Assembly (NCBI GenBank): GCA_003556865.1
Contig: PWQF01000203.1
Coordinates: 1 to 8,240, forward strand
DNA: 8,240 nt
Origin: Elusimicrobiota bacterium
GTDB lineage: Bacteria > CG03 > SLGR01 > PWQF01
Reading direction: 5' to 3'
Shown here piece after piece: positions 1 through 6,094 of this stretch. A model generated the notes under the pieces. That model was not told the origin of the DNA. It searched no databases and saw only the letters and a program-made list of their open reading frames with translations. Both the position numbers and the translations under genes were made by a program. The stretch's first letter is position 1; each line of letters opens with the position of its first letter.

Positions 1-107
1 AGGTATTTAAGCATTGCCGCGGTAAGAGTTGTCTTACCGTGGTCCACGTGCCCTATTGTTCCAACATTAAGATGCGGTTTTGTTCTTTCAAATTTAGCTT
101 TTGCCAT
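1..107 (-). CDS. tuf: Elongation factor Tu, N-terminal fragment (runs off left edge)
   Basis: EF-Tu is the cytoplasmic GTPase that carries aminoacyl-tRNA to the ribosome. Only 35 complete codons lie in the window, starting [20 protein letters not shown] and containing the G1/P-loop motif GHVDHGKT at about residues 19-26, which is diagnostic for the EF-Tu family. The start is an ATG at 105-107, with a strong ribosome binding site (GGAGG, minus strand) eight bases upstream. Four tRNA genes precede it on the same strand in the order known from the E. coli tufB operon, so it is probably co-transcribed with them from the promoter near 627-655. The rest of the gene lies left of the window. The short fragment cannot say whether this is the only tuf copy. 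Confidence 0.97.
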   Translation of the reverse strand, partial: MAKAKFERTKPHLNVGTIGHVDHGKTTLTAAMLKY

Positions 108-110
108 AAT

Positions 111-120
111 CTTTTCCTCC
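111..120 (-). promoter_or_regulatory. Ribosome binding site of tuf
   Basis: On the minus strand the bases read GGAGGAAAAG, a near-consensus Shine-Dalgarno sequence with eight bases between GGAGG and the ATG at 107. It is the strongest such site in the window, as expected for a very highly expressed protein. The surrounding 108-186 stretch is a 79-base spacer between tRNA-Thr(GGT) and tuf. I see no other clear element in it. Confidence 0.85.
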
Positions 121-186
121 TGCTTTATAAAAAGTCCCTTATTAAAATCAGTTTAAGCCACGCCACCTAGCCTCATATCCGTAAAA

Positions 187-262
187 TGGAGCTGGGAACG
201 GGATTTGAACCCGTGACCTCGTGCTTACCATGCACGTGCTCTGCCGGCTGAGCTATCCCAGC
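187..262 (-). tRNA. tRNA-Thr (anticodon GGT)
   Basis: The 76-base gene has a full cloverleaf: acceptor stem GCTGGGA/TCCCAGC, D stem GCTC/GAGC, anticodon stem CGTGC/GCACG around the loop ATGGTAA, and T stem ACGGG/CCCGT around TTCAAAT. The anticodon GGT lies at 227-229 and reads ACC and ACU threonine codons. CCA is encoded at 187-189. The discriminator base is T rather than the A of E. coli tRNA-Thr, and the other tRNA-Thr in this cluster shares this. It is the last tRNA before tuf, matching the thrT position of the E. coli tufB operon. Confidence 0.97.
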
Positions 263-314
263 AAAAATAAAAACAGATAAAACTGCCCCGCCGCTGCCGG
301 TCGCCGTATTTCTA

Positions 315-388
315 TGGAGCGGGTGATGGGAATCGAACCCACATGACTGGCTTGGAAGGCCAGGGCTCTACCATTGAGCTACACCCGC
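315..388 (-). tRNA. tRNA-Gly (anticodon TCC)
   Basis: The 74-base gene folds with acceptor stem GCGGGTG/CACCCGC, D stem GCTC/GAGC, anticodon stem CTGGC/GCCAG around loop CTTCCAA, and a T arm with one G-T wobble pair. The anticodon TCC is at 354-356, reading GGA and GGG glycine codons. CCA is encoded (315-317) and the discriminator is T, as is usual for bacterial tRNA-Gly. Its first four bases can also pair with its own leader (see the hairpin at 385-405). It occupies the glyT position of the tRNA-tuf operon. The 52-base spacer to tRNA-Thr(GGT) holds no further gene. Confidence 0.97.
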
Positions 389-405
389 CTAAAGATTTCA
401 GGCGG
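385..405 (-). repeat. Inverted repeat in the tRNA-Gly leader (potential RNA hairpin)
   Basis: CCGCCT and AGGCGG flank nine bases. In the minus-strand transcript, G-U, A-U, A-U pairs extend the stem to nine base pairs around a three-base loop. One arm includes the first four bases of tRNA-Gly, so this hairpin and the tRNA acceptor stem exclude each other. It may affect processing of the precursor between tRNA-Tyr and tRNA-Gly, or it may be a chance pairing. Confidence 0.5.
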
Positions 406-421
406 TAATTTTATTTTAAAA

Positions 422-509
422 TGGTGGACAGGGGAGGATTCGAACCTCCGTAGGTCCAACGACCGACAGATTTACAGTCTGTTGCCTTTAACCACTCGGC
501 CACCTGTCC
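422..509 (-). tRNA. tRNA-Tyr (anticodon GTA)
   Basis: The 88-base class II tRNA has acceptor stem GGACAGG/CCTGTCC, a D arm GCC/GGC, anticodon stem ACAGA/TCTGT around loop CTGTAAA, a long variable arm and T stem GGAGG/CCTCC around TTCGAAT. The anticodon GTA (473-475) and the long variable arm together fix it as bacterial tRNA-Tyr. Discriminator A and CCA are encoded at 422-425. A G34UN anticodon makes it a substrate class for queuosine. The cluster to the right encodes QueH, which makes the last step of that modification. It sits in the tyrU position of the tRNA-tuf operon. Confidence 0.97.
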
Positions 510-517
510 ATCTTATA

Positions 518-592
518 TGGAGCCGATGGCCCGATTCGAACGGGCAACCTGCTCATTACAAGTGAGCTGCTCTGCCGTTGAGCTACATCGGC
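518..592 (-). tRNA. tRNA-Thr (anticodon TGT)
   Basis: The 75-base gene has acceptor stem GCCGATG/CATCGGC, D stem GCTC/GAGC, anticodon stem GCTCA/TGAGC around loop CTTGTAA, and T stem GCCCG/CGGGC around TTCGAAT. The anticodon TGT lies at 558-560, reading ACA and other ACN codons. CCA is encoded at 518-520 and the discriminator is T. It is the first gene of the unit, matching thrU. It is separated from tRNA-Tyr by only eight bases. Confidence 0.97.
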
Positions 593-626
593 TTATTCAT
601 TGTTCCTGCTCCGTGCTCAAGGATTA

Positions 627-655
627 ATGTTAATTAAATGATTGGTGTTTGTCAA
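627..655 (-). promoter_or_regulatory. Sigma70-type promoter of the tRNA-tuf operon
   Basis: On the minus strand a perfect -35 box TTGACA (650-655) is followed after exactly 17 bases by TAACAT (627-632), one mismatch from the TATAAT consensus at two positions. The predicted transcript start is near 618-621, leaving a leader of about 27 bases before tRNA-Thr(TGT) at 592. The position, spacing and strength fit a stable-RNA promoter for a housekeeping sigma factor. The start site itself is inferred. Confidence 0.85.
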
Positions 656-659
656 CACC
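644..659. repeat. Perfect palindrome over the -35 box (possible operator)
   Basis: GGTGTT and AACACC form a perfect six-base inverted repeat with a four-base centre, and the -35 hexamer lies inside it. This is a plausible operator position for a dimeric regulator, but no regulator is identified and a six-base palindrome can arise by chance. Confidence 0.4.
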
Positions 660-745
660 GGACCGGGATTTGCTGAATTCATTTAAATAAATTGAATTTT
701 TCACATAAGGCTTTTAACCTGCCGCACTCTTTAAGCGTAATAAAT
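660..745. other. Gap between the metallophosphoesterase gene and the tRNA-tuf promoter
   Basis: This 86-base stretch separates the two minus-strand units. It holds an AT-rich imperfect palindrome around 668-699 but no GC-rich stem followed by a T run, so I see no factor-independent terminator after the upstream cluster. Read-through into the tRNA operon is therefore possible. Confidence 0.5.
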
Positions 746-1480
746 CTACATTCCCCTTTTCAGGCGCCAGGAAAGAAATGGGGGAAGTTTTTTTTCATTC
801 ATTTTCTTCTGCACCGCCTTAATATCATATTTTATCCTGAAAAGAGTTACCTCCTCCTTTTCAGCTTCATAAATGAGGCAGCAGGCTCTTGAATCCCCAT
901 CCCTGGGCTGGCCTACAGATCCGGCATTAATTATATATTTAAGTCTTTTATTTATTTTAACGGGTTTCCCGTTAACAAAGTTAAAATCTTTAATACCAGT
1001 TTTACTTTTTTGAAAATATCCCGGAATATGAGTATGTCCTATAAAAGAGATATTCTCCTTCATAAGAAGAAAGGAAGGTGCGGCTTCAGCCGGGGTTTTT
1101 ACATACTCATTTAAAGGGGAGCGTAAACTTCCGTGTACAGCTATAACACCTTCTTCTCTCCTTTTAGTTTTTAATCCGGCAAGATAAGCGGCATTAGGCG
1201 CCTTTAACTTTTCAGAAGTCCACCGCACGGCCTTTTCCGCAGAGGGATTAAAGGATACTAATTCTCCGGTTTTTAAGAGCGCAGAATCATGATTACCCAG
1301 TACACTGAAAATTTCAGGATTATTTCTTACCTCTTCCACACACCTGTTGGGTTCAGGACCGTAGCCCGTAATATCTCCGCAGTTTATAATCCTTTCAGCA
1401 CCCGCTTCTTTTAAAAAATCAAGTACCTTTATCAATGCCGGGTAGTTGGAATGAATATCGGAAATTATTCCGTACTTCAT
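746..1480 (-). CDS. Calcineurin-like metallophosphoesterase (YfcE/COG0639-like)
   Basis: This 244-residue protein is a soluble dimetal phosphoesterase. All core motifs are visible in order: SDIHSN (D8, H10), GDITGYGPEPN (D36), GNHD (N63, H64), AVHG (H116) and GHTH (H149, H151). These residues bind the two metal ions and the phosphate. The GYGPEPN extension after the second motif and the later NAGSVGQPRDGD stretch are typical of the COG0639/COG0622-type enzymes. The exact substrate (phosphodiester, nucleotide or other) cannot be told. Length is normal for the family and there is no signal peptide. The ATG overlaps the stop of the preceding glycosyltransferase by four bases (ATGA), which indicates translational coupling. 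No good ribosome binding site is seen. It ends in TAG, with a back-up TAA five codons later. It is the last gene of the cluster. Confidence 0.92.
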   Translation of the reverse strand: MKYGIISDIHSNYPALIKVLDFLKEAGAERIINCGDITGYGPEPNRCVEEVRNNPEIFSVLGNHDSALLKTGELVSFNPSAEKAVRWTSEKLKAPNAAYLAGLKTKRREEGVIAVHGSLRSPLNEYVKTPAEAAPSFLLMKENISFIGHTHIPGYFQKSKTGIKDFNFVNGKPVKINKRLKYIINAGSVGQPRDGDSRACCLIYEAEKEEVTLFRIKYDIKAVQKKMNEKKLPPFLSWRLKRGM

Positions 1481-2190
1481 ACTTGAAAAATTAGTTTACC
1501 CCTTAAATAACGCCATAATACCTCCATCCCGAACAAGGGCAGAAAAGCTACCCGGCTCAACCTCCAGGGCTGAATTATGAGCCTCCAAAACCATTCCATA
1601 CCCAAAAGGGAAAAAATAAAAGGGGCGCGCCTTATCTGACCGCTGATAACGTCAAAGCTTCCTCCCACACCCATAATAAGTCCCGCATTTAATTTATTTT
1701 TCAGGCAGTTAATAAAAATCTCCTGGCGGGCCATATCCAGACCCACAAAAAGTGCTTCAGGCTTCTTCTTATTTATATCCGCAATTATTTTATCCTCTTC
1801 CCCGGAAGAAAAATAGCCGCTAGCTGTGCCGCAAATCCAGATAAAAGGATTTTTTTTCTTAAGCCTATCAGCAGCGGCAAGCGCTACCCCCTCTTTTCCC
1901 CCAAAAAAGAAGCTTTTCACGCCCGAATTAACTATATCCTCCATTAACTCAATCCCGGGATAACGGACAACCCCCCGCCCCTCAAGAACCCGGACCATCA
2001 GTTTTACCCCTATACTGTCGCAAACAATTAAAGAACTTTTTTTAAGAGCGGCCAAAAAATCCCTGTTTTTCCAGCATTCCCATACCATAAGGCTGTTTAA
2101 GGTAACTATATTTTTTACACCCTTTTTCTCCCGGGCATATTTTTTACAGTAAGATAATATTTCAGGGCGGGAAAAAGAAGAAACCTCCAT
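1477..2190 (-). CDS. WecG/TagA/CpsF family glycosyltransferase (GT26)
   Basis: Family members transfer an N-acetylated hexosamine (often ManNAc) to an undecaprenyl-diphosphate-linked sugar at the inner face of the membrane, for teichoic acid, enterobacterial common antigen or capsule synthesis. The visible signature includes IVTLNS (T30), the acidic CDSIGV (D58, at the place of the usual PDG), RYPGIEL (usual RVxGxDL), FFFGGKEG, GTASGYF, GLDMARQE (usual LGxPxQE), GVGGSFDVISG and RRAPxxxxxLGMEWFWRL. The arginine- and tryptophan-rich C-terminal tail fits the membrane-targeting appendage of TagA. At 237 residues it is of normal length. I start it at the ATG at 2190, which overlaps the smc stop by one base (TGATG). 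A TTG one codon earlier is possible. There is no clear ribosome binding site, so coupling to smc translation is likely. The donor sugar is not determined. Confidence 0.92.
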   Translation of the reverse strand: MEVSSFSRPEILSYCKKYAREKKGVKNIVTLNSLMVWECWKNRDFLAALKKSSLIVCDSIGVKLMVRVLEGRGVVRYPGIELMEDIVNSGVKSFFFGGKEGVALAAADRLKKKNPFIWICGTASGYFSSGEEDKIIADINKKKPEALFVGLDMARQEIFINCLKNKLNAGLIMGVGGSFDVISGQIRRAPFIFSLLGMEWFWRLIIQPWRLSRVAFLPLFGMEVLWRYLRGKLIFQV

Positions 2191-4304
2191 CAAGCTGAAG
2201 AGGATTTTACATCTTTAAGGTTTACTGAAATGACTTTTGAAACCCCGAATTCCTCCATTGTGATTCCGTAAAAAGTATCGCTTTCCTGCATGGTCTGTTT
2301 ATTATGGGTTATTAATATGAACTGGGTCTTTTCTGAGTAATCTCTAAGCATCCTTAAAAACCTGTGCAGATTTACATCATCCAGGGGAGAATCTACTTCA
2401 TCAAGAATACAAAAAGGGGAAGGTTTAACTTCAAAAACGGCAAACATAAGAGCTATAGCCGTAAGAGCTTTTTCCCCGCCCGAGAGCTGTTTAAGAGAAT
2501 TGATTTTTTTACCCTCAGGCATTGCTGAAATTTCCACCCCGCTTTCCAGTATTTTGTCCGGTTCGCTAAGGTAAAGACCGGCCCGGCCGCCTTCAAAGAG
2601 CCGGTTAAAAACTCTGTTGAAATTTTTATTTATGGTATTAAACGAAGATATAAATCTGTCTTTTGTCTGATTATTTATTTTTCTTATTATGTTCTTAAGG
2701 TTCCGGTCTGCTTCTTCAAGGTCATCAACATGTTTCTTTATAAATTCAAACCGCTGGTTTTCTTTTTCAAATTCCTCAGGGGCTTCCAAATTCACATTTC
2801 CTATCCGTTCCAGTTTAATTTTTAAATCTCTTATTTCATCATCGGAAACTGCTCTTCTGCTGTAATCTTTTAAAGCCTGCTCCAAGTCCCTACCCATATC
2901 TTCCTTCAGCCTCACCTTTATTCCTTTTATTTTCTCCCTTAAAATTTCTTCTGCCTGTTTTTCTTCGGCCTCCATATCCTTGAAACGCTGGATTTCAAGC
3001 TCTTTATCTCTCTGCTTTGCCTTCAGGCTTTTAAGTTCGGAAGTAATCCGGCTTTTAAAATTTTGAAGTTCCCCCGTCCCGGCCTGTTCTTTTTTCTTTT
3101 TATTTTTTAAACTATCCAGCTCCTTTATATCTTCTGTATTTCTGGATATTATATTCTGGCGGTGAGCCTTAAGGTCTTTAATAAGGTTTTTTAATCTTTC
3201 TGCCTCTTTTTCAGACTGGCTTATACTATCTTTCAACTCCCTTTTTCTACTAAGTTTCCGGGATATAGAGTCGCTTAATATATTTATTTTTGCTTCCAGT
3301 CCGGCGGAACTTATTTTCAGTTCCCTTATAGCATCCTCCATTATATTTTTTTCTTTTTTCAGTTTAATAAGATTTTCACTGAGTCCCTCTATTTTTGATT
3401 CCTGCTTTCCCGCACTGAGAAGTAACTCCTGTTTATCTGAAAATTCTTTTATTTTCTCTTTTATAACCTTAAACTCTTTACCTGTAATTTCAGACCTGCC
3501 CTTTAAATTGCTTTTTTTCTGTTTTAAATCTGAAAGGCGGTCCTTAAGCTGACCAAGTTTACTTTCCGTTTCCCTCCGTTCTTTTAAAATCCCCTCCCTT
3601 TTTTTACGCAGTCTTTCCAGAAACAACTCCCTTTCAGAAAGGTTTTTCCTTACTGTCTGCACCTCCTTCTCCAAACCCGGAAGCCGGCCGGCCCGGACCG
3701 GAAATTCCCCGCCGCCTCTCAGTATGCAGCCGGATTTATAAACTATATTATCTTTTATACGGGTCCCCGCAGTTATAAAACCTATAATCCTTTCATATAA
3801 AGCACCGGCACCCTTACAAACAAATCCGCCGCTTTCGGCAGGCAGGGAATCTGTTAAAATAAATGTAAGGGGAGGGAGATTTTTTGCACTTAAAAACTTT
3901 ACCGCGGCAAGGGCAACGCTCTCAGATTCTGCCGTCATCCAGGAAATTTTCTCCCCGGCCCGGGCAGTAACTTTTTTAATCTCATCTTTTGAAAGATTTT
4001 TTTCCAGCACAGAAATCAGTGGGCCGTCAATTCCCGAAATACCGGACTTTGCCAGTTCCTGCATACTCAACAGCTGGGGCAAATATTTCTTACCTGAATC
4101 AAATTCGCTTTTTCTTTTATGATATTCCTGAAGGAACCGTTCTCTTTGCACCTCCGAATCAGATATTTCCTGATTAACCGAATCCTCCTCTTTAATCATT
4201 TGATTAAGTTTTTTACCCTGAAATTCTATCTCCCTCTCTGTTTTTTCTATGAGGGCGTCCTTCTCTTTTAACTCCTCATTGAGTTTATTAAGCGTCTCTT
4301 CCAA
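2190..4304 (-). CDS. smc: Chromosome segregation protein SMC, hinge and C-terminal part (downstream of an in-frame TAG)
   Basis: This is the second part of the SMC ATPase, which forms the ring that compacts and helps segregate the chromosome together with ScpA and ScpB. In its own numbering it holds coiled coil (1-70), the hinge (about 89-200), a long returning coiled coil (about 205-590), and the C-terminal head with the ABC signature LSGGEKAL (607), Walker B CILDEVD (about 632), D-loop SPLDD and the switch histidine in LITHN. The TTG at 4304 is merely the first standard start codon after the amber codon. It has no ribosome binding site, and the same frame is open with coiled-coil sequence right up to the TAG at 4668-4670. 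The true gene most likely begins at 5561. The stop TGA overlaps the next gene. The hinge looks about 40 residues shorter than the usual 150-175. Confidence 0.93.
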   Translation of the reverse strand: MEETLNKLNEELKEKDALIEKTEREIEFQGKKLNQMIKEEDSVNQEISDSEVQRERFLQEYHKRKSEFDSGKKYLPQLLSMQELAKSGISGIDGPLISVLEKNLSKDEIKKVTARAGEKISWMTAESESVALAAVKFLSAKNLPPLTFILTDSLPAESGGFVCKGAGALYERIIGFITAGTRIKDNIVYKSGCILRGGGEFPVRAGRLPGLEKEVQTVRKNLSERELFLERLRKKREGILKERRETESKLGQLKDRLSDLKQKKSNLKGRSEITGKEFKVIKEKIKEFSDKQELLLSAGKQESKIEGLSENLIKLKKEKNIMEDAIRELKISSAGLEAKINILSDSISRKLSRKRELKDSISQSEKEAERLKNLIKDLKAHRQNIISRNTEDIKELDSLKNKKKKEQAGTGELQNFKSRITSELKSLKAKQRDKELEIQRFKDMEAEEKQAEEILREKIKGIKVRLKEDMGRDLEQALKDYSRRAVSDDEIRDLKIKLERIGNVNLEAPEEFEKENQRFEFIKKHVDDLEEADRNLKNIIRKINNQTKDRFISSFNTINKNFNRVFNRLFEGGRAGLYLSEPDKILESGVEISAMPEGKKINSLKQLSGGEKALTAIALMFAVFEVKPSPFCILDEVDSPLDDVNLHRFLRMLRDYSEKTQFILITHNKQTMQESDTFYGITMEEFGVSKVISVNLKDVKSSSA

Positions 4305-4667
4305 TGTTTTAAATTTTTCACGAACCGTTTTGCCTGAATAATTGATATTTTCAATTCTTCTTTTTAATTCACTGTATAATGTGCGTTCATCAGAGAGTTT
4401 ATTTTCTTTCTTTTCTATTTTCCGGGCCAGGACTTCTCTTTCTTTTTCCTTACTTTTAACTTCAGCGGTTTTTTCAGCCAGAAGGCCCTCTTTATCTTTT
4501 AATTTAATTTCAGCCCGGCTGTCTTTATTCGCCTCTGTATCTTTTAAATCATTTTTAAGCAGCTTTATTCTTTCCTGACAGAAACTTCTTGATTCACTGC
4601 TTCTTTTAATCTCCTCATCAAGTCTTTTAAGCTCGGAATCAAAGTTCTCAACTCTGGCTCCTATTAT
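4305..4667 (-). other. smc: Coding continuation of smc between the amber codon and the next start codon
   Basis: These 121 codons are in the same frame as both smc parts and contain no stop. They also contain no ATG, GTG or TTG. The translation is rich in K, E, R, L and S with heptad-like spacing, typical of the N-terminal coiled-coil arm of SMC. It is therefore part of the ancestral smc gene and not an intergenic region. Short reading frames on the opposite strand here are shadows. Confidence 0.9.
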
Positions 4668-4670
4668 CTA
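4668..4670 (-). other. smc: In-frame amber (TAG) codon inside smc
   Basis: The minus-strand codons are AGG ATA TAG ATA ATA GGA. The frame is the same on both sides. Hydrophobic residues at heptad a and d positions (L, V, I, then I, V, F, L, L, I) continue in exact register across the TAG, which falls at a b position. That pattern argues against an insertion or deletion and for a single-base change from a codon such as CAG, AAG or GAG, or for read-through. Confidence 0.9.
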
Positions 4671-5561
4671 TATCCTGCTCTCTACAGAAAAGAGATTGCG
4701 GCTAAGCGAAATAATCTTTTCATCTATATCAGCTTTTTCTTCTTCTTTAGAAGAGACACTGGAATCCAGGGAACTTTTAGAAGCATTTAAGAGGGCCAGC
4801 TTTTCTTTCATCCCACCGGACTCTTTTACGGTACTATCCAAACTTTTCTTAAGACTAACATACCTCTGACAGAGCCGGCTCACCTCAAGGTATGAAAGTT
4901 TTTCCCTGTATTTTCTGTAGCGGGCGGCCCGGGCACTCTGTCTTTTAAGTCTCCTTATATTTTTCTTAACCTCCCCCAAAATATTCTTTACCTCGTCAAG
5001 ATCGCTTTTTGTCCTCTCCAGGCGGCGCTGAGCTGTTTCTTTTCTTTCCTTATATTTTCTTATGCCGGCAGCTTCCTCTATAATACTCCGCCTCTCTTCT
5101 GCGGTGCACTTTAATATAAAGCTTACGTCCCCCTGGTTCATAACCGAATAAGACTGAGTCCCTACGCCGGTATCCATAAAAAGTTCTTTTATATCCTTAA
5201 GCCTGCAGGGATTTTTATTTATAAAATATTCGCTTTCCCCGCTGCGGTAAAGCTTGCGCTTTATAGTAACCTTGCTGTAATCAACCGGTAAAAGTCCGCT
5301 GGCGTTGTCAACACAAAACTCGACCGAGGATACACCTATAGGTTTTCGGGTCTGTGAACCCATAAATATCATATCCTCCATCTTTTCCCCCCTGAGCCGT
5401 CCAGGGCTCTGCTCACCCAGCACCCAGTTAATGGCATCAAGCACATTAGACTTCCCGCAGCCGTTGGGGCCCACAATAACAGTCATTCCTTTGTCGAAGG
5501 TAAAATTAACTTCATCGGCAAAAGATTTAAATCCGTAAATTTTCAAGCTTTCAAGATTCAC
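4668..5561 (-). CDS. smc: Chromosome segregation protein SMC, N-terminal head and arm (ends at an in-frame TAG)
   Basis: This part encodes 297 residues of the SMC ATPase: the N-terminal head with the strand-helix start NLESLKIYGFKSFAD, Walker A GPNGCGKSN (residues 31-39), the INWVLGEQSP stretch, the Q-loop/lid region ending GVGTQSYSVMNQGDVSFIL, the EEAAGIRKYKERK motif, and the beginning of the coiled coil. I choose the GTG at 5561 because the family's conserved N-terminus begins there, a GAAAGG ribosome binding site lies eight bases upstream, and its first base overlaps the queH TAG stop. The frame is also open back to an ATG at 5654, but that extra stretch lies inside queH. Head and arm end abruptly at codon 298, TAG. 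With the downstream part the product would be about 1,123 residues, a normal SMC length. Alone, this fragment lacks the signature and Walker B half and could not form a working ATPase. Confidence 0.95.
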   Translation of the reverse strand: MNLESLKIYGFKSFADEVNFTFDKGMTVIVGPNGCGKSNVLDAINWVLGEQSPGRLRGEKMEDMIFMGSQTRKPIGVSSVEFCVDNASGLLPVDYSKVTIKRKLYRSGESEYFINKNPCRLKDIKELFMDTGVGTQSYSVMNQGDVSFILKCTAEERRSIIEEAAGIRKYKERKETAQRRLERTKSDLDEVKNILGEVKKNIRRLKRQSARAARYRKYREKLSYLEVSRLCQRYVSLKKSLDSTVKESGGMKEKLALLNASKSSLDSSVSSKEEEKADIDEKIISLSRNLFSVESRI

Positions 5562-6094
5562 TATCGGTACCTTTCTTTTTCGGAAAAAATACAACCGCAA
5601 TATTCCTGCCTGTATAGTTTTTCGTTTTTTGAAATTTTTAGGCCTTTTTTCCATCCTTTCCTGAAATCGCGGGCATAAAATTCAACACCCTTTTTTCCTG
5701 CTGCCATTTCCCCTTCCTTAACTATTAATTCAAAATTCTGAAACCGGCTGTAAAGTAAAGTTGTAGTAAATAACCCTATACCCAGATTTTTCGCCTCTTC
5801 TGCGGTACGCTGCAGCCTCTGCCGGTAGCAGTCCCTGCACCTGTTCTCTTTTTCATAGGAGCCTATATTTTTAAACCATTCCTCAGGAAAATAATCTTCT
5901 TCTCTTAAAAATTCCAGATTAAGGGTATTTAAATAATATCCCAGAGCCATCCTTCTTTTATTATATTCTCTCCACCCGTGTATATTGGGATTATACCAGT
6001 AAGGATATATTGTAAAATCATTTTCTTTAAGCTTTTCTGCCGGATAGCAAAAGCAGGGGGCGCAGCATACATGAACTAAAATTTTTTTACTCAT
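5561..6094 (-). CDS. queH: Epoxyqueuosine reductase QueH (DUF208)
   Basis: QueH reduces epoxyqueuosine to queuosine at position 34 of tRNA-Tyr, -His, -Asn and -Asp. It is a cobalamin-independent alternative to QueG and carries an iron-sulfur cluster. The 177-residue protein shows the family's motifs: N-terminal HVCCAPCFCYP, YWYNPNIHGWREYNKR, CRDCYRQRL (CxxCY), FTTTLLYSRFQN and the C-terminal YRQEYCGCIFS. The paired cysteines in these motifs are the expected cluster ligands and redox residues. Length is typical. The ATG at 6094 overlaps the upstream radical SAM stop by eight bases. A GGAG lies about 13 bases upstream, rather far, so coupling is likely. It ends with TAG followed directly by an in-frame TGA, and the TAG overlaps the smc GTG start by one base. 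tRNA-Tyr(GTA) elsewhere in this window is a likely substrate. Confidence 0.93.
   Translation of the reverse strand: MSKKILVHVCCAPCFCYPAEKLKENDFTIYPYWYNPNIHGWREYNKRRMALGYYLNTLNLEFLREEDYFPEEWFKNIGSYEKENRCRDCYRQRLQRTAEEAKNLGIGLFTTTLLYSRFQNFELIVKEGEMAAGKKGVEFYARDFRKGWKKGLKISKNEKLYRQEYCGCIFSEKERYR

Noticed and set aside
374..565. 63-codon plus-strand reading frame
   Set aside because: It lies across the tRNA-Gly, tRNA-Tyr and tRNA-Thr genes on the other strand. The translation is just tRNA antisense (TGEDSNLRRSN-type sequence is a well-known artefact).
668..699. AT-rich imperfect palindrome as a terminator
   Set aside because: The stem is interrupted and has almost no GC pairs, and no T run follows in the minus-strand direction, so it does not meet the pattern of a factor-independent terminator.
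692..892. 66-codon plus-strand reading frame
   Set aside because: Most of it overlaps the metallophosphoesterase 3' end on the minus strand, and it has no ribosome binding site or recognisable domain.
3989..4578. Two plus-strand frames (3989-4177 and 4342-4578)
   Set aside because: They are antisense shadows of the smc coiled coil, with low-complexity S/F/L-rich translations produced by reading K/E-rich codons backwards.
4305..4670. Frameshift or insertion as the cause of the smc break
   Set aside because: Both parts share one frame and the coiled-coil heptads keep register across the TAG, so no indel is needed.
5305..5538. Plus-strand 77-codon frame
   Set aside because: It is antisense to the conserved Walker A region of smc and has no independent support.
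5562..5654. Earlier ATG start for smc at 5654
   Set aside because: The extra 31 codons lie in the queH coding region, are basic and unlike SMC, and the family N-terminus begins at the GTG at 5561 with a suitable ribosome binding site.
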